This document shows positions 46,270 through 56,728 of a stretch of 64,000 nucleotides of DNA, piece by piece. Position 1 is the stretch's first letter. Every line of letters starts with the position of its first letter. A program made the position numbers and the translations under genes. Below the pieces are notes generated by a model. It was not told where the DNA came from, ran no database searches, and saw only the letters and a list, made by a program, of their open reading frames with translations. The stretch lies in contig NZ_LAIR01000002.1 in the NCBI RefSeq assembly GCF_001247745.1, positions 2,170,001-2,234,000 on the forward strand, read 5' to 3'. The stretch comes from Luteipulveratus halotolerans. GTDB lineage: Bacteria; Actinomycetota; Actinomycetes; Actinomycetales; Dermatophilaceae.

Positions 46270-46316
46270 ACCAGCGGGCCCCAGCAGACCAGGCTAAAGA
46301 ACCTCGTCTTCGCTAA
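45270..46316 (+). CDS. IS481-family transposase
   Basis: A 348-residue DDE transposase. The N-terminal helix-turn-helix (HVAAEAAVSRQCLSKWYARW) precedes the rve catalytic core: first Asp in MTHLDVKKVG, second in RIVTDNGSCYRAS, Glu in HNGKVERYQQTY. HYNYHRPHTAAGDQPPASRL is the usual IS481 end block. The element ends at 46269 within the codons for Ser-Tyr-Asn, so the last 15 residues and the TAA are read from the interrupted host gene. All catalytic residues are intact, so the protein is probably active. Confidence 0.9.
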   Translation: MPHSKAALSFEGRRRLVRRCQHRPIAHVAAEAAVSRQCLSKWYARWREHGDEGLHDRTSRPRRSPTATPPQVVEQVIALRKRKWSARRIHLELSAQGVRIAVCTISRILVRHGLNRLRHLDVDGEPLRAPGKITARYPGHMTHLDVKKVGRIPDGGGWRVHGRGSAQAKAADRAKTRGARTGYTYLHSALDGFSRLAYTEAHDDEKAVTAIGFLFRARVFFAAHGITRFTRIVTDNGSCYRASAFTRAVHSFAAKHQRIKAFTPKHNGKVERYQQTYTHEVLYAAAYESEQQRRDQLQVWQVHYNYHRPHTAAGDQPPASRLPAGVTNLMLSYNQRAPADQAKEPRLR

Positions 46317-47127
46317 GCCCACCAATAACGCGTTCCCCGCTCTCTTCGCAACCCTTGTCATCGCCTTCCATCAGGTCCTGATCGGACAACGAAAGAGAAT
46401 CGCCAACTACGCAGGGATCAAGTCTGCGCTAAAGAACCTCAACACCCGCATCGACACCGGGCGCGGTTCGACCACAGTCGGAGAGCGACAGAAGAACGTC
46501 GATGCAGTAAAGGGGCTTCTGCAAGATCACCTCGCAGACAGCAACCTCTCCGAGGTCTATAGCAATCATTCAATAACTGACATCGATTCAATCATTCGCC
46601 GGTCGGAAATTGAACTCCCCGAGTATGAGTTGAAACAGGGAATACTAAATCTTTCTGGAGACCGGAAAGTAAATTCCGAGGTCTTCGCGAAGGTCATCCG
46701 AACCATATGCGGCATTGCAAATAACGGACCCGACCGCGGCGGAAGCATCATCATCGGCGTGACAGACAAGCCATCTGATGCCGACCAGATCGCCAAGCTT
46801 GACAAAACAGATCCGCGCACGGTTGGCAGTCGCAAGGTTGTCGGCGTCCGGCGCGAGGCCAGCCACCTTGGCGAGACGCCAGAGAAATACTTCAGCCGCT
46901 GGAAGAATGCGATCAAAGATTCGCAACTGAGCAGTCCTCTGAAGGAAGACGTGTTATCGAGCATCTCGTATCACGACTACTTTGGCCTTGGCCTCATTCT
47001 GATCGGGGTACCCGCGCAGAAGAATGTGAGCTACGTCGGCAAGGAAATCTACACGCGCAGCGGCGACGACACCGTCGTGGCCTCTGACGGAATGTCAATC
47101 TCTGGCGTTATCCAGCGCTTCACGTAA
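46276..47127 (+). pseudogene. C-terminal part of the interrupted DUF262 gene, with AlbA_2 (Schlafen-like) domain
   Basis: This stretch continues the gene at 44238 once the IS and one ACCAGC copy are removed; the frame is kept, giving KVTTSGPQQTRLKNLV across the join. It adds 283 residues: a helical part (NAFPALFATLVIAFHQVLIG), then an AlbA_2-type domain, with LPEYELKQGILNL at its start, CGIANNGPDRGGSIIIGVTD as the core motif and LILIGVPAQKNVSYVGKEIY near the end. AlbA_2 is related to Schlafen nucleases. The fragment has no good start of its own and is probably silent. Confidence 0.8.
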
Positions 47128-47150
47128 GCAATTGGGTGCCTGAGCCGCGA

Positions 47151-48713
47151 TCATCCGGTCGGTGCGTGCCGCTCCAGGAAGTCGTAGACCTCGGTGTCGT
47201 CGACGCCGGGGAACACACCGGGCGGCATCGCGGCCAGCAGGTGCGAGTGGGCGCGGGCACTCGGCCAGGCGTGGCCCTCCCAGCGCTGCGCGAGGCCGGC
47301 GGGCGGCTGGGCGCAGCAGCTCGGGTCGGGGCAGCGCGACTGCGAGCGGTGGGTGGCCTCGCGCCCGCGCATCCACTTCACCGACTGGTACGGCACACCC
47401 ACGTTGACCGCGAACAGCCCGTCGGCCGTGCGGTCGACGACGGCGGTGCACCAGTACGTGCCCGACCTGGTGTCGGTGTAGGCCTGGAACGCCTGGCTGA
47501 GGTCGGGCTGCTCGAAGACCCGACGCGCCGTCCACTGCCGGCACACGCGCTGCCCCTCGATGGCGCCGAGCGCGTCGCGCGGGAAGCTCACGCCGTCGTT
47601 CTCGTAGGCCTTGTAGATGACACCGTCACGCGAGATGCGCATGAAGTGCACCGGGATGTCGAGGTGCCGTGTCGCGAGGTTGGTGAAGCGGTGGGCCGCT
47701 GTCTCGTACGACACCGCGAACGCGTCGCGCAGGTCCTCGATCGCGATGTCCTTGGCCTGCTTGGCGTCGTGCAGGTGGGCGACCGCGTCGCGTTCGGGCA
47801 TCAGCAGCGCGGCTGCGAAGTAGTTGATCTCGACCCGCTGCGACAGGAACTCGGCGTAGTCGGCCGGCACCTGATGGCCCAGGACGAGGTGACCGATCGC
47901 CTGCAGCGCCAGCGAGCGCGAGTCGTGCTGCCCGGCCTCGGGCTGCGGCAGGTAGACGCGCTTGTGGGTCATGTCGGTGACCGTCCGCGTCGACCCGGGC
48001 AGGTCGGAGGTGTGCACGAGGTTGTAGCCGAGGTGGCCGGCGAGCCGGTCGACGGCGGCGCGGCTGATCGGCCCGCCCGGGTGCTTGATCGCGGCGAGCA
48101 GCTCGCCCGCCGCCTCCTCGATGTCACCGAAGTAGTTGTCGGCCGCGCGCATCCGCTCGCGCAGCTCGGCGTTGGCCATCCGGGCGTGCTCCGGGGTGGC
48201 CGCACGCTCGGCCTGCGCCGACGCCATCGCCTCGTGCATCCCGACGAGAGCCTCCAGCGCCTCCATCGGCAGACGCGGACCGATCTTGACGGCCGGCAGC
48301 CCGAGCTGCTGGTAGGAGTCGGCCCGCTGCGCCCGCTCCAGCCGGATCTCCAGGGCGGCCCGGCGACTCGGCGGCGCCGTGGCCAGGAGGTCGGCGAGCG
48401 GCGTACCGAGGGCATCTGCGAGCGCGGTCAGCACGGACAGCCGCGGCTCACGCTTGCCGTTCTCGATCAACGACAGCGCTGAGGCCGACATGCCGACCAC
48501 CTCGGCGACCTCGCCGAGAGTGCGACCGGCCTCCTGACGCACGTGCCGCAGGCGGCGGCCGATGGTCAGGGCGTCGGGAGCGGGCTTGCGGTTCTCATCG
48601 GGCACGGTGGCCGCCCGAGGCTGCGTCAGCCGGCCCACCACGGGCGCGGTTGCGGAAGAAGCGCGATTCATGACACGGGAGTCTGCCCGGTCTCGGCGTG
48701 AAAGGGTGGCCAT
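47151..48713 (-). CDS. ramB: RamB-like XRE/ScfR family regulator of acetate metabolism
   Basis: A 520-residue regulator, divergent from aceA as ramB-type genes are in mycobacteria. The helix-turn-helix is RQEAGRTLGEVAEVVGMSAS to IENGKREPRL (about residues 60-95). ImmA/IrrE-like sequence follows (SLALQAIGHLVLGHQV, ALLMPERDAVAHLHDAK), then the ScfR short-chain-fatty-acyl domain with CRQWTARRVF and a Cys-rich segment SRCPDPSCCAQ. The start is set at ATG 48713 because TATTGT ends six bases before it; ATG 48671 is the alternative. RamB represses aceA/aceB and, in Corynebacterium, its own gene. A dyad over this promoter suggests the same here. Confidence 0.85.
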   Translation of the reverse strand: MATLSRRDRADSRVMNRASSATAPVVGRLTQPRAATVPDENRKPAPDALTIGRRLRHVRQEAGRTLGEVAEVVGMSASALSLIENGKREPRLSVLTALADALGTPLADLLATAPPSRRAALEIRLERAQRADSYQQLGLPAVKIGPRLPMEALEALVGMHEAMASAQAERAATPEHARMANAELRERMRAADNYFGDIEEAAGELLAAIKHPGGPISRAAVDRLAGHLGYNLVHTSDLPGSTRTVTDMTHKRVYLPQPEAGQHDSRSLALQAIGHLVLGHQVPADYAEFLSQRVEINYFAAALLMPERDAVAHLHDAKQAKDIAIEDLRDAFAVSYETAAHRFTNLATRHLDIPVHFMRISRDGVIYKAYENDGVSFPRDALGAIEGQRVCRQWTARRVFEQPDLSQAFQAYTDTRSGTYWCTAVVDRTADGLFAVNVGVPYQSVKWMRGREATHRSQSRCPDPSCCAQPPAGLAQRWEGHAWPSARAHSHLLAAMPPGVFPGVDDTEVYDFLERHAPTG

Positions 48714-48731
48714 TTCGCCACAATAGCGAAA
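48713..48731. promoter_or_regulatory. Candidate operator over the ramB promoter, with -10 TATTGT
   Basis: TTTCGC (48713-48718) and GCGAAA (48726-48731) form a dyad around seven bases. The minus-strand -10 hexamer TATTGT (48720-48725) sits exactly inside it, so a bound protein would silence ramB. A T-rich stretch at 48740-48746 lies between it and aceA. Confidence 0.5.
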
Positions 48732-48884
48732 GAATCGCATTTTTTTACATTGCAGGACCCGTTACTTCCGCGTACCCGTCGGCCACAGTGGACGTCATCG
48801 CAGGACGCCGACGTGGCGTTCAGCGGATGTGAACCGAAGGGCAAACCGGCCAGCGGCCGGATGCGAAAGGACTGACGCGGAGCC

Positions 48885-50207
<1,323 letters not shown>

Positions 50208-50232
50208 TCTGAGCTCGCTCCACCGAGAACCA

Positions 50233-50281
50233 CCTGGGTCCCCGCGGTCACCTGGCTCCGGCCGCGGGGGCCCAGGTTTTT
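50233..50281 (+). terminator. Intrinsic terminator between aceA and aceB
   Basis: A 15-bp stem (50233-50247 with 50262-50276, one G-T pair) is followed by TTTTT at 50277-50281. It is the only U-tailed terminator noticed in the window. Confidence 0.82.
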
Positions 50282-50346
50282 CGTTTCATCAGCAGCACCC
50301 GGCTCCACCAGCACGAACCGACGAACCACAGCGAAGGAGGACCATC

Positions 50347-52026
<1,680 letters not shown>

Positions 52027-52037
52027 CACACCCTGTC

Positions 52038-52085
52038 GACGGTGGTCATCGACCGAGGTCCGCGCCTCAGTCGGTGACCACCGTC
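52038..52085. terminator. Hairpin between aceB and the convergent hydrolase gene
   Basis: GACGGTGGTCA (52038-52048) pairs perfectly with TGACCACCGTC (52075-52085), which is also the last codons of the hydrolase gene. GAGG/CCTC extends a smaller inner stem. Confidence 0.6.
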
Positions 52086-52795
52086 TGTGTGTCCGCGGCC
52101 TCGGCGAACTCGGTGACCAGGGTCAGGGTGCGGCTCGGCGGCTCCCACAGGTTGCTGTGACCGCGGCCCGGCACGACCGCCCGGCGTACGTCGGGCAGCA
52201 GGTTGGCCAGCTGCATGCTCATGCGCGGCGGCACGAGAGCGTCGTCCGCGCCGTGGACGAGCAGCGTCGGCAGGTGCACGGCGCCGATCTTGGCGATGCT
52301 GTCGAACCGGTCCCGCAGCAGCACGCCGGGGTAGCCCGGGACGTGACGCCTGAACATCGCCAGCATCGAGGTGAACGCCGAGATCAGCACGAGCCGACGG
52401 CCATGCCCCCGCGCGGCCATCTCGACCGCCACCGCGGTGCCGAGCGACTCGCCGACCAGGACCGGCCGGCGTACGCCGTGCTCGTCGGCCAGGTGGTGCA
52501 GCATCGCGTCGACACGGTCGTAGATCGCGTGCTCGGTGGTCCTCAGGTGCGAGAGCAGGCCGTAGCCCGGGTACTCGATCGCGACGAACGACAGGCCGCG
52601 GTCAGGGACGAGCTCGGCGAGCGGCCGGATCGTCGCGAGGTCGGAGCCGTTGCCGTGCAGGTAGACCACCGTCGTGGCATCCGGTGCGGCCGCCCTCGCG
52701 ATGTAGGCGACTCCCCCGGCGTGCTCGATGAGCTCGACGCCGGGAGGGATGTCGCTGGGCTTGGGTGCCGGGAAGATGAACCGCCTCACAGGCAT
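52067..52795 (-). CDS. Alpha/beta hydrolase
   Basis: A 242-residue cytosolic hydrolase. VVYLHGNGSDLATIR forms the oxyanion region, PVLVGESLGTAVAVEMA is the nucleophile elbow with Ser, LLVHGADDALVPPRMS supplies the acid Asp, and VPGRGHSNLWEPP the His, so the triad is complete. It resembles serine aminopeptidase/BEM46-type hydrolases of unknown substrate. ATG 52795 is chosen for the compact start MPVRRFIFPAP; GTG 52822 in the same frame is the alternative, and neither has a clear ribosome binding site. It converges on aceB. Confidence 0.82.
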   Translation of the reverse strand: MPVRRFIFPAPKPSDIPPGVELIEHAGGVAYIARAAAPDATTVVYLHGNGSDLATIRPLAELVPDRGLSFVAIEYPGYGLLSHLRTTEHAIYDRVDAMLHHLADEHGVRRPVLVGESLGTAVAVEMAARGHGRRLVLISAFTSMLAMFRRHVPGYPGVLLRDRFDSIAKIGAVHLPTLLVHGADDALVPPRMSMQLANLLPDVRRAVVPGRGHSNLWEPPSRTLTLVTEFAEAADTQTVVTD

Positions 52796-52947
52796 CGATG
52801 GTGACACGTCGGACCTGGGCACTGGCTGACCGTGACCTGTGGTCTGCCCCGCATCCGGGCAGACCGGGCATGCGAGGCGACGCGCCGTGGGAGAGTGTCA
52901 CGCGCGACCGGGGCCACCGGTCGGCCACCTGGACCCCGAGGAAGTTC

Positions 52948-53829
52948 ATGCGCTCTGCCCGTACGCCCCTGCTCGTCACGCTGCTCCTGGCCCTTCTCGC
53001 GCTGACGGCGTGCTCAGGTGATGACGGCAGCGACAGCAGTACGCCGGCGGCCGCTGCGACGGGCACGGTCACGTCGCTGCCCCCGGCCACCACGAGCAGC
53101 AGCAGTGCACAGGCGAGCACCCCGGCACCGGCGTCCAGCCCGGCGAGCAAGCAGCCTCCGGGCACCCCCAGCAAGGTCGTCCGCGTGTGCGGCGCCGAGC
53201 AGGTCGATGCGCAAGGCCGTGAGTGCGACGCGATGCAGCGTGGGTTCTCCTCGAGCACGGTCTACTGCTCGGCCGACCTGCCGAGCAGTGTGACGGGCAA
53301 GGTCGACGTGTCGCTGCTGCGCAACGGTGCCCCGGTCTACGGCGCGACCGCCGACCGGGTCGACCCGTCGCAGTCGTTGCTGCTGAGCTTCGGGGTCGGC
53401 CGGCTGCGGCTGCCGGCCGGCACCTACGGCTGTCAGTTCAAGGCCGGCACCAAGACCTGGACCGGGTGGGCGCCGGTCTCTGGTCCGAGCGGCCTCGCGA
53501 GCCAGACGATGGCCTGTGACGGGTCGACCATGGTGCGCACCGGGGCCATCGCCCACTGCCCGACCACCGCAGCGACGCTCACCTCACCGCGCAGCATCGG
53601 CTGCAGCTCGGTCGTCACCGACGTGGCCGGCAAGCAGATCGACATCCTCGTGCACACCCCGAGCGGCGACCGCAAGGCCGCAGCCGGACGCCAGGCCAAC
53701 GGCATCGCCGTCGTCCAGCTCAGCGCCGACGCGCGCCAGCTCGGCGGTCGCATCGCGCAGGGTGACTACAGCTGCACCTTCCTCGTCGACGGCAAGCAGG
53801 TCAGCCGGGTGCCGTTCACCGTCGCCTGA
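52948..53829 (+). CDS. Putative lipoprotein of unknown function
   Basis: A 293-residue exported lipoprotein. The signal MRSARTPLLVTLLLALLA ends in the lipobox LTAC, so Cys22 should be lipid-modified. A Ser/Thr/Pro/Ala-rich linker runs to about residue 70, then come two similar beta-rich halves with cysteine pairs (VRVCGAEQVDAQGRECDAMQ and AGTYGCQF; ACDGSTMVRTG and GDYSCTFLVDGK). The repeated pattern LPAGTYGCQF / IAQGDYSCTF suggests an internal duplication of an immunoglobulin-like or similar fold. No family was recognised. GAGGAAG before the ATG serves as ribosome binding site. Confidence 0.8.
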   Translation: MRSARTPLLVTLLLALLALTACSGDDGSDSSTPAAAATGTVTSLPPATTSSSSAQASTPAPASSPASKQPPGTPSKVVRVCGAEQVDAQGRECDAMQRGFSSSTVYCSADLPSSVTGKVDVSLLRNGAPVYGATADRVDPSQSLLLSFGVGRLRLPAGTYGCQFKAGTKTWTGWAPVSGPSGLASQTMACDGSTMVRTGAIAHCPTTAATLTSPRSIGCSSVVTDVAGKQIDILVHTPSGDRKAAAGRQANGIAVVQLSADARQLGGRIAQGDYSCTFLVDGKQVSRVPFTVA

Positions 53830-53837
53830 CCTGCGCC

Positions 53838-53898
53838 CCGCAGACGTGAGGTACGCCGTACGCGGACTCCGCGCACGGCGTACCTCATCGGTCTGCGG
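53838..53898. terminator. Large bidirectional hairpin between convergent genes
   Basis: CCGCAGAC (53838-53845) pairs with GTCTGCGG (53891-53898), a 13-base arm (53847-53859) with 53875-53887, and CGCGGA (53861-53866) with TCCGCG (53868-53873). The middle arm shares GAGGTACGCC with the palindrome at 42201. Confidence 0.75.
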
Positions 53899-54423
53899 TC
53901 AGCTCCAGACCTCGTTCGGCTCGACGTCGCCGTCGCCCTGGACGCCGATCAGTCCGCCTCCCCCGATCCCGAACCAGCCGCCGGGCTCCTCCGCCAGGTA
54001 GGCACCGGTCTGCTGGTTCTTCAGCGTGATACCGGATGCCTCGGCGTCGGCGGGGTTGCCGTGGGTGACGGCCTTGGACCAGCTCTGGAACCTCGACATG
54101 TCGCTCGCCTGGTCGTGGCAGGTCCACGTGCGCAGCCCGTAGGCATTGCTGTGGTCCAGGCACCGTCCGGTCGCGACGTTGCGCAGCTGGCGCGTGCCGT
54201 CGTCCCACACGCGCACCTCCCACTGCTGGTGCGGGTTGTCGGACTCGCAGCCCATCATCCGCAGGCCGTCATCGCTGTCGTCGATGCAGTCGGCGCTCAT
54301 GCCGTTGCGCAGCGTCTGCACGGCGTCGGCCGGCGCGGCGTCCGCCTGCATGGCTGGTACGGCGATGACCGGAGCCGCCGCAGCGACCAGGCCGGCAGCG
54401 CCCAGCAGGATCTTCTTGTTCAT
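53899..54423 (-). CDS. Secreted ricin B-like lectin-type protein
   Basis: A 174-residue exported protein. The signal MNKKILLGAAGLVAAAAPVI ends near ADA at about residue 30. The mature part holds one degenerate beta-trefoil-like region: SADCIDDSDDGLRMMGCESD, NPHQQWEVRVWDDG (the Q-x-W motif), then GRCLDHSNAYGLRTWTCHD, with cysteines spaced for disulfides. The Gly-rich end GGWFGIGGGGLIGVQGDG is unusual. Ricin-type domains bind sugars, so a cell-wall or polysaccharide ligand is plausible. GGGGGAGAGC precedes the ATG. Confidence 0.72.
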   Translation of the reverse strand: MNKKILLGAAGLVAAAAPVIAVPAMQADAAPADAVQTLRNGMSADCIDDSDDGLRMMGCESDNPHQQWEVRVWDDGTRQLRNVATGRCLDHSNAYGLRTWTCHDQASDMSRFQSWSKAVTHGNPADAEASGITLKNQQTGAYLAEEPGGWFGIGGGGLIGVQGDGDVEPNEVWS

Positions 54424-54531
54424 GGTGCTCTCCCCCGTAGGTGGTCGTGCTCTCTCATCAGGACACGACTGGGACGCGGGGACCTGGCACACGCTCCGAC
54501 GACGAACGGCCTTTCGACCACAGCGCAAAGG

Positions 54532-55587
54532 TCAGCGCATGTGCCCCCGCACCTGCAGAGCCAGCGACACCACCTCGCGCTGCGACACCGGCGCACTGGT
54601 GTCGCAGCGCAGCACCGGACCGAGGTCGTACGGGCGCGCCTGGGTCTCCCCCTGCGCCTCGCACCAGATCTGAGGCACTGACTCGGCGCGCATGCCCGCA
54701 CGCTCCAGCCCGCGTCGGACCTGCTCGACCGCGTCGGCCGGGAACCACGACTCGACCACGGCACCGGCAGGTGACGCCTCGAGCAGCGACCACAGGGCCT
54801 CGTGGGCACCCGCGCCGAGCGGCGAACCCGTGCCGCCGAGGCGCTCGCGGTCGGCCGCGTCGAGCCGGCCGCCGACGGCCTCCTTGATCAGGTCCTTCGA
54901 CAGCAGCGGCACCCCGAGCTCCTGGCTGAGCGCCCGCGCCAGGGTGGTCTTGCCCGAGCCGGGCAGGCCGTTGACGACCATGACGGTGCGCGCCGGACGG
55001 TGCGGCTGATAGGCGAGCGCCGGCCACTCGTCGGCCGTGATCGCGTGGGCCTCGTGGTCACGCCAGGCCGTGGTGCCGTCGCTGCCACCGAGCCAGAGCA
55101 GTCCGACCGCGTGCCCTTCGCGCCGAAAGCCCAGTGACCGCAGGACTCCCATCGACTCGGCGTTGCCCGGCTGCACGTTGGCGTCGATGCGGTGCAGGCC
55201 GAGACCACGCGGCTCGGGTGCGAACACGAGGCTGACGACGAGGCGCAGCCCTTCGCCGAAGAGACCGCGGCCGACGTACGGGTCGTAGGCGTCGTAGCCG
55301 ATGGTGGCGTTCTGGAACCGGCCGCGCACGATGTTGGTGACGTTGACCTTGCCGACGATGTCGTGCCCGCCGGTCGGCGCGAGCGCGTGGATGACGAACG
55401 TGCGGTGCACACCCGACTGCGCGGTCAGATGGCGGGCCAGGTCGTGGGGGTCGACGGGGTTCCAGCGCGACAGCCGCGCGTGCGACATCTCGACCGCTCG
55501 GCGATACGGCTCGAGGTCGGACTCGACGACGGTGCTGACCCGAACGCGCGCCCCCGTCGCCTCGAGCCGTCGCGGATCACTGGACAA
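54532..55587 (-). CDS. GNAT acetyltransferase fused to a P-loop kinase-like domain
   Basis: A 351-residue two-domain protein. Residues 1 to about 180 are a RimJ/RimL-type GNAT (RLSRWNPVDPHDLARHL, IGYDAYDPYVGRGLFGEGLR, RIDANVQPGNAESMGVLRSL). Residues about 198-351 are a P-loop kinase: VMVVNGLPGSGKTTLARAL is Walker A, followed by LSKDLIKEAV and a late Arg/Asp segment as in chloramphenicol or zeta-type kinases. Two modifying activities on one chain suggest dual modification of a small molecule, as in bifunctional aminoglycoside enzymes, but no substrate is known. It overlaps the amidohydrolase stop by 11 bases. Confidence 0.8.
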   Translation of the reverse strand: MSSDPRRLEATGARVRVSTVVESDLEPYRRAVEMSHARLSRWNPVDPHDLARHLTAQSGVHRTFVIHALAPTGGHDIVGKVNVTNIVRGRFQNATIGYDAYDPYVGRGLFGEGLRLVVSLVFAPEPRGLGLHRIDANVQPGNAESMGVLRSLGFRREGHAVGLLWLGGSDGTTAWRDHEAHAITADEWPALAYQPHRPARTVMVVNGLPGSGKTTLARALSQELGVPLLSKDLIKEAVGGRLDAADRERLGGTGSPLGAGAHEALWSLLEASPAGAVVESWFPADAVEQVRRGLERAGMRAESVPQIWCEAQGETQARPYDLGPVLRCDTSAPVSQREVVSLALQVRGHMR

Positions 55588-56662
55588 TACGGCCTCGCAG
55601 GACGATGTGCGCCGGGTCCTTCAGGACGCGCAGGTCTTCGCGCGGATCGTCCTGGTAGACAACGAGATCGGCGCTCTCGCCTTCGTCGAGGCCGGGTCGC
55701 CCGAGCCACGCACGAGCGCCCCAGGTGGCCGCCGACAACGCCTCCGTACGGGTGAGCCCGGCCCTCCCGAGCTCGACCACCTCGTCGGCGACGAGGCCGT
55801 GCGGCAGCTGACCGCCGGCGTCCGTGCCGCAGAACACCTGAACTCCCGCGTCGTGCGCTGCGCCCACCACGTCGTAGCGCGACTCGTGCAGTCGCCGCAT
55901 GTGACCGGCGTACTCGGGGAACTTCTTCTGGCCGGCCTCGGCGAACTTCGGGAAGTTGGCGATGTTGACCAGCGTCGGCACGATCGCGATGCCCCGCTGC
56001 GCGAACAGCTCGACCGACTCGGTCTGCAGGCCGGTCGCGTGCTCGATGCAGTCGATGCCGGCCTCGGCGAGGTCGTACAGCGACTGCTCACCGAAGCAGT
56101 GCGCCGTCACCCGAGCGCCCTCGGCGTGCGCGGCGTCGATGGCCGGCCGCAGCGCCTCGGCCGGCCAGCACGGTGCGAGGTCACCGGTCTCGCGGTCGAT
56201 CCAGTCGCCGACGAGCTTGACCCAGCCGTCGCCGCGACGTGCCTCCTGACGGACGTACGCGACGAGGTCCTCGGGCTCGATCTCGTGAGCGAAGTTCTTG
56301 ATGTAGCGCTTGGTGCGGGCGATGTGACGACCGGCGCGGATGATGCGCGGCAGGTCGTCGCGGTCGTCGATCCAGTGCGTGTCGACCGGGCTCCCCGCGT
56401 CGCGCAGCAGCAGCGCACCGGCCTCGCGGTCGGCGACGGCGTGCTCCTCGGCCCGCTCGGGCGGCACTCCCCCGGTCGACTCCAGCCCGACGTGGCAGTG
56501 CGCGTCGACGAGCCCGGGCAGGACGTATCCGGACACGGTCTCGACCTCGACGCCGGCGGGCGGAGGGTCGTAGGTCACCCGACCGTCGACGACCCAGACC
56601 TGCTCGCGCACCTCCTCCGGACCGACGAGGACCTGTCCCGTCACATGGAGCACCGCAGTCAT
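55577..56662 (-). CDS. Metal-dependent amidohydrolase
   Basis: A 361-residue TIM-barrel amidohydrolase. VLPGLVDAHCHVGLES carries the HxH metal motif, WVKLVGDW the bridging Lys, RVTAHCFGEQ and CIEHATGL the two further His ligands, and FCGTDAGGQLPHG the last Asp. The N- and C-terminal beta strands (VWVVDGRVTYDPPP, ADLVVYQDDPREDLRVLKDP) are typical of imidazolonepropionase/prolidase-like members. An amidohydrolase between ffh and rpsP also occurs in M. tuberculosis, so this may be the conserved gene. TAGGGT seven bases before the ATG suggests a leaderless start. Confidence 0.88.
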   Translation of the reverse strand: MTAVLHVTGQVLVGPEEVREQVWVVDGRVTYDPPPAGVEVETVSGYVLPGLVDAHCHVGLESTGGVPPERAEEHAVADREAGALLLRDAGSPVDTHWIDDRDDLPRIIRAGRHIARTKRYIKNFAHEIEPEDLVAYVRQEARRGDGWVKLVGDWIDRETGDLAPCWPAEALRPAIDAAHAEGARVTAHCFGEQSLYDLAEAGIDCIEHATGLQTESVELFAQRGIAIVPTLVNIANFPKFAEAGQKKFPEYAGHMRRLHESRYDVVGAAHDAGVQVFCGTDAGGQLPHGLVADEVVELGRAGLTRTEALSAATWGARAWLGRPGLDEGESADLVVYQDDPREDLRVLKDPAHIVLRGRIVQ

Positions 56663-56669
56663 GAACCCG

Positions 56670-56675
56670 ACCCTA
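56670..56675 (-). promoter_or_regulatory. -10 element TAGGGT of a probable leaderless promoter
   Basis: TAGGGT on the minus strand ends seven bases before the ATG at 56662. Confidence 0.55.
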
Positions 56676-56728
56676 GACGTGCCGACCCGCCGCGTGGCAC
56701 GGGCACGCGGCGGGTCGGCGGTCACGGC

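Noticed and set aside
45270..46316. IS481 transposase as a regulatory partner of the DUF262 gene
   Set aside because: Its ends, target duplication and higher GC content show it is a later insertion, not part of the same system.
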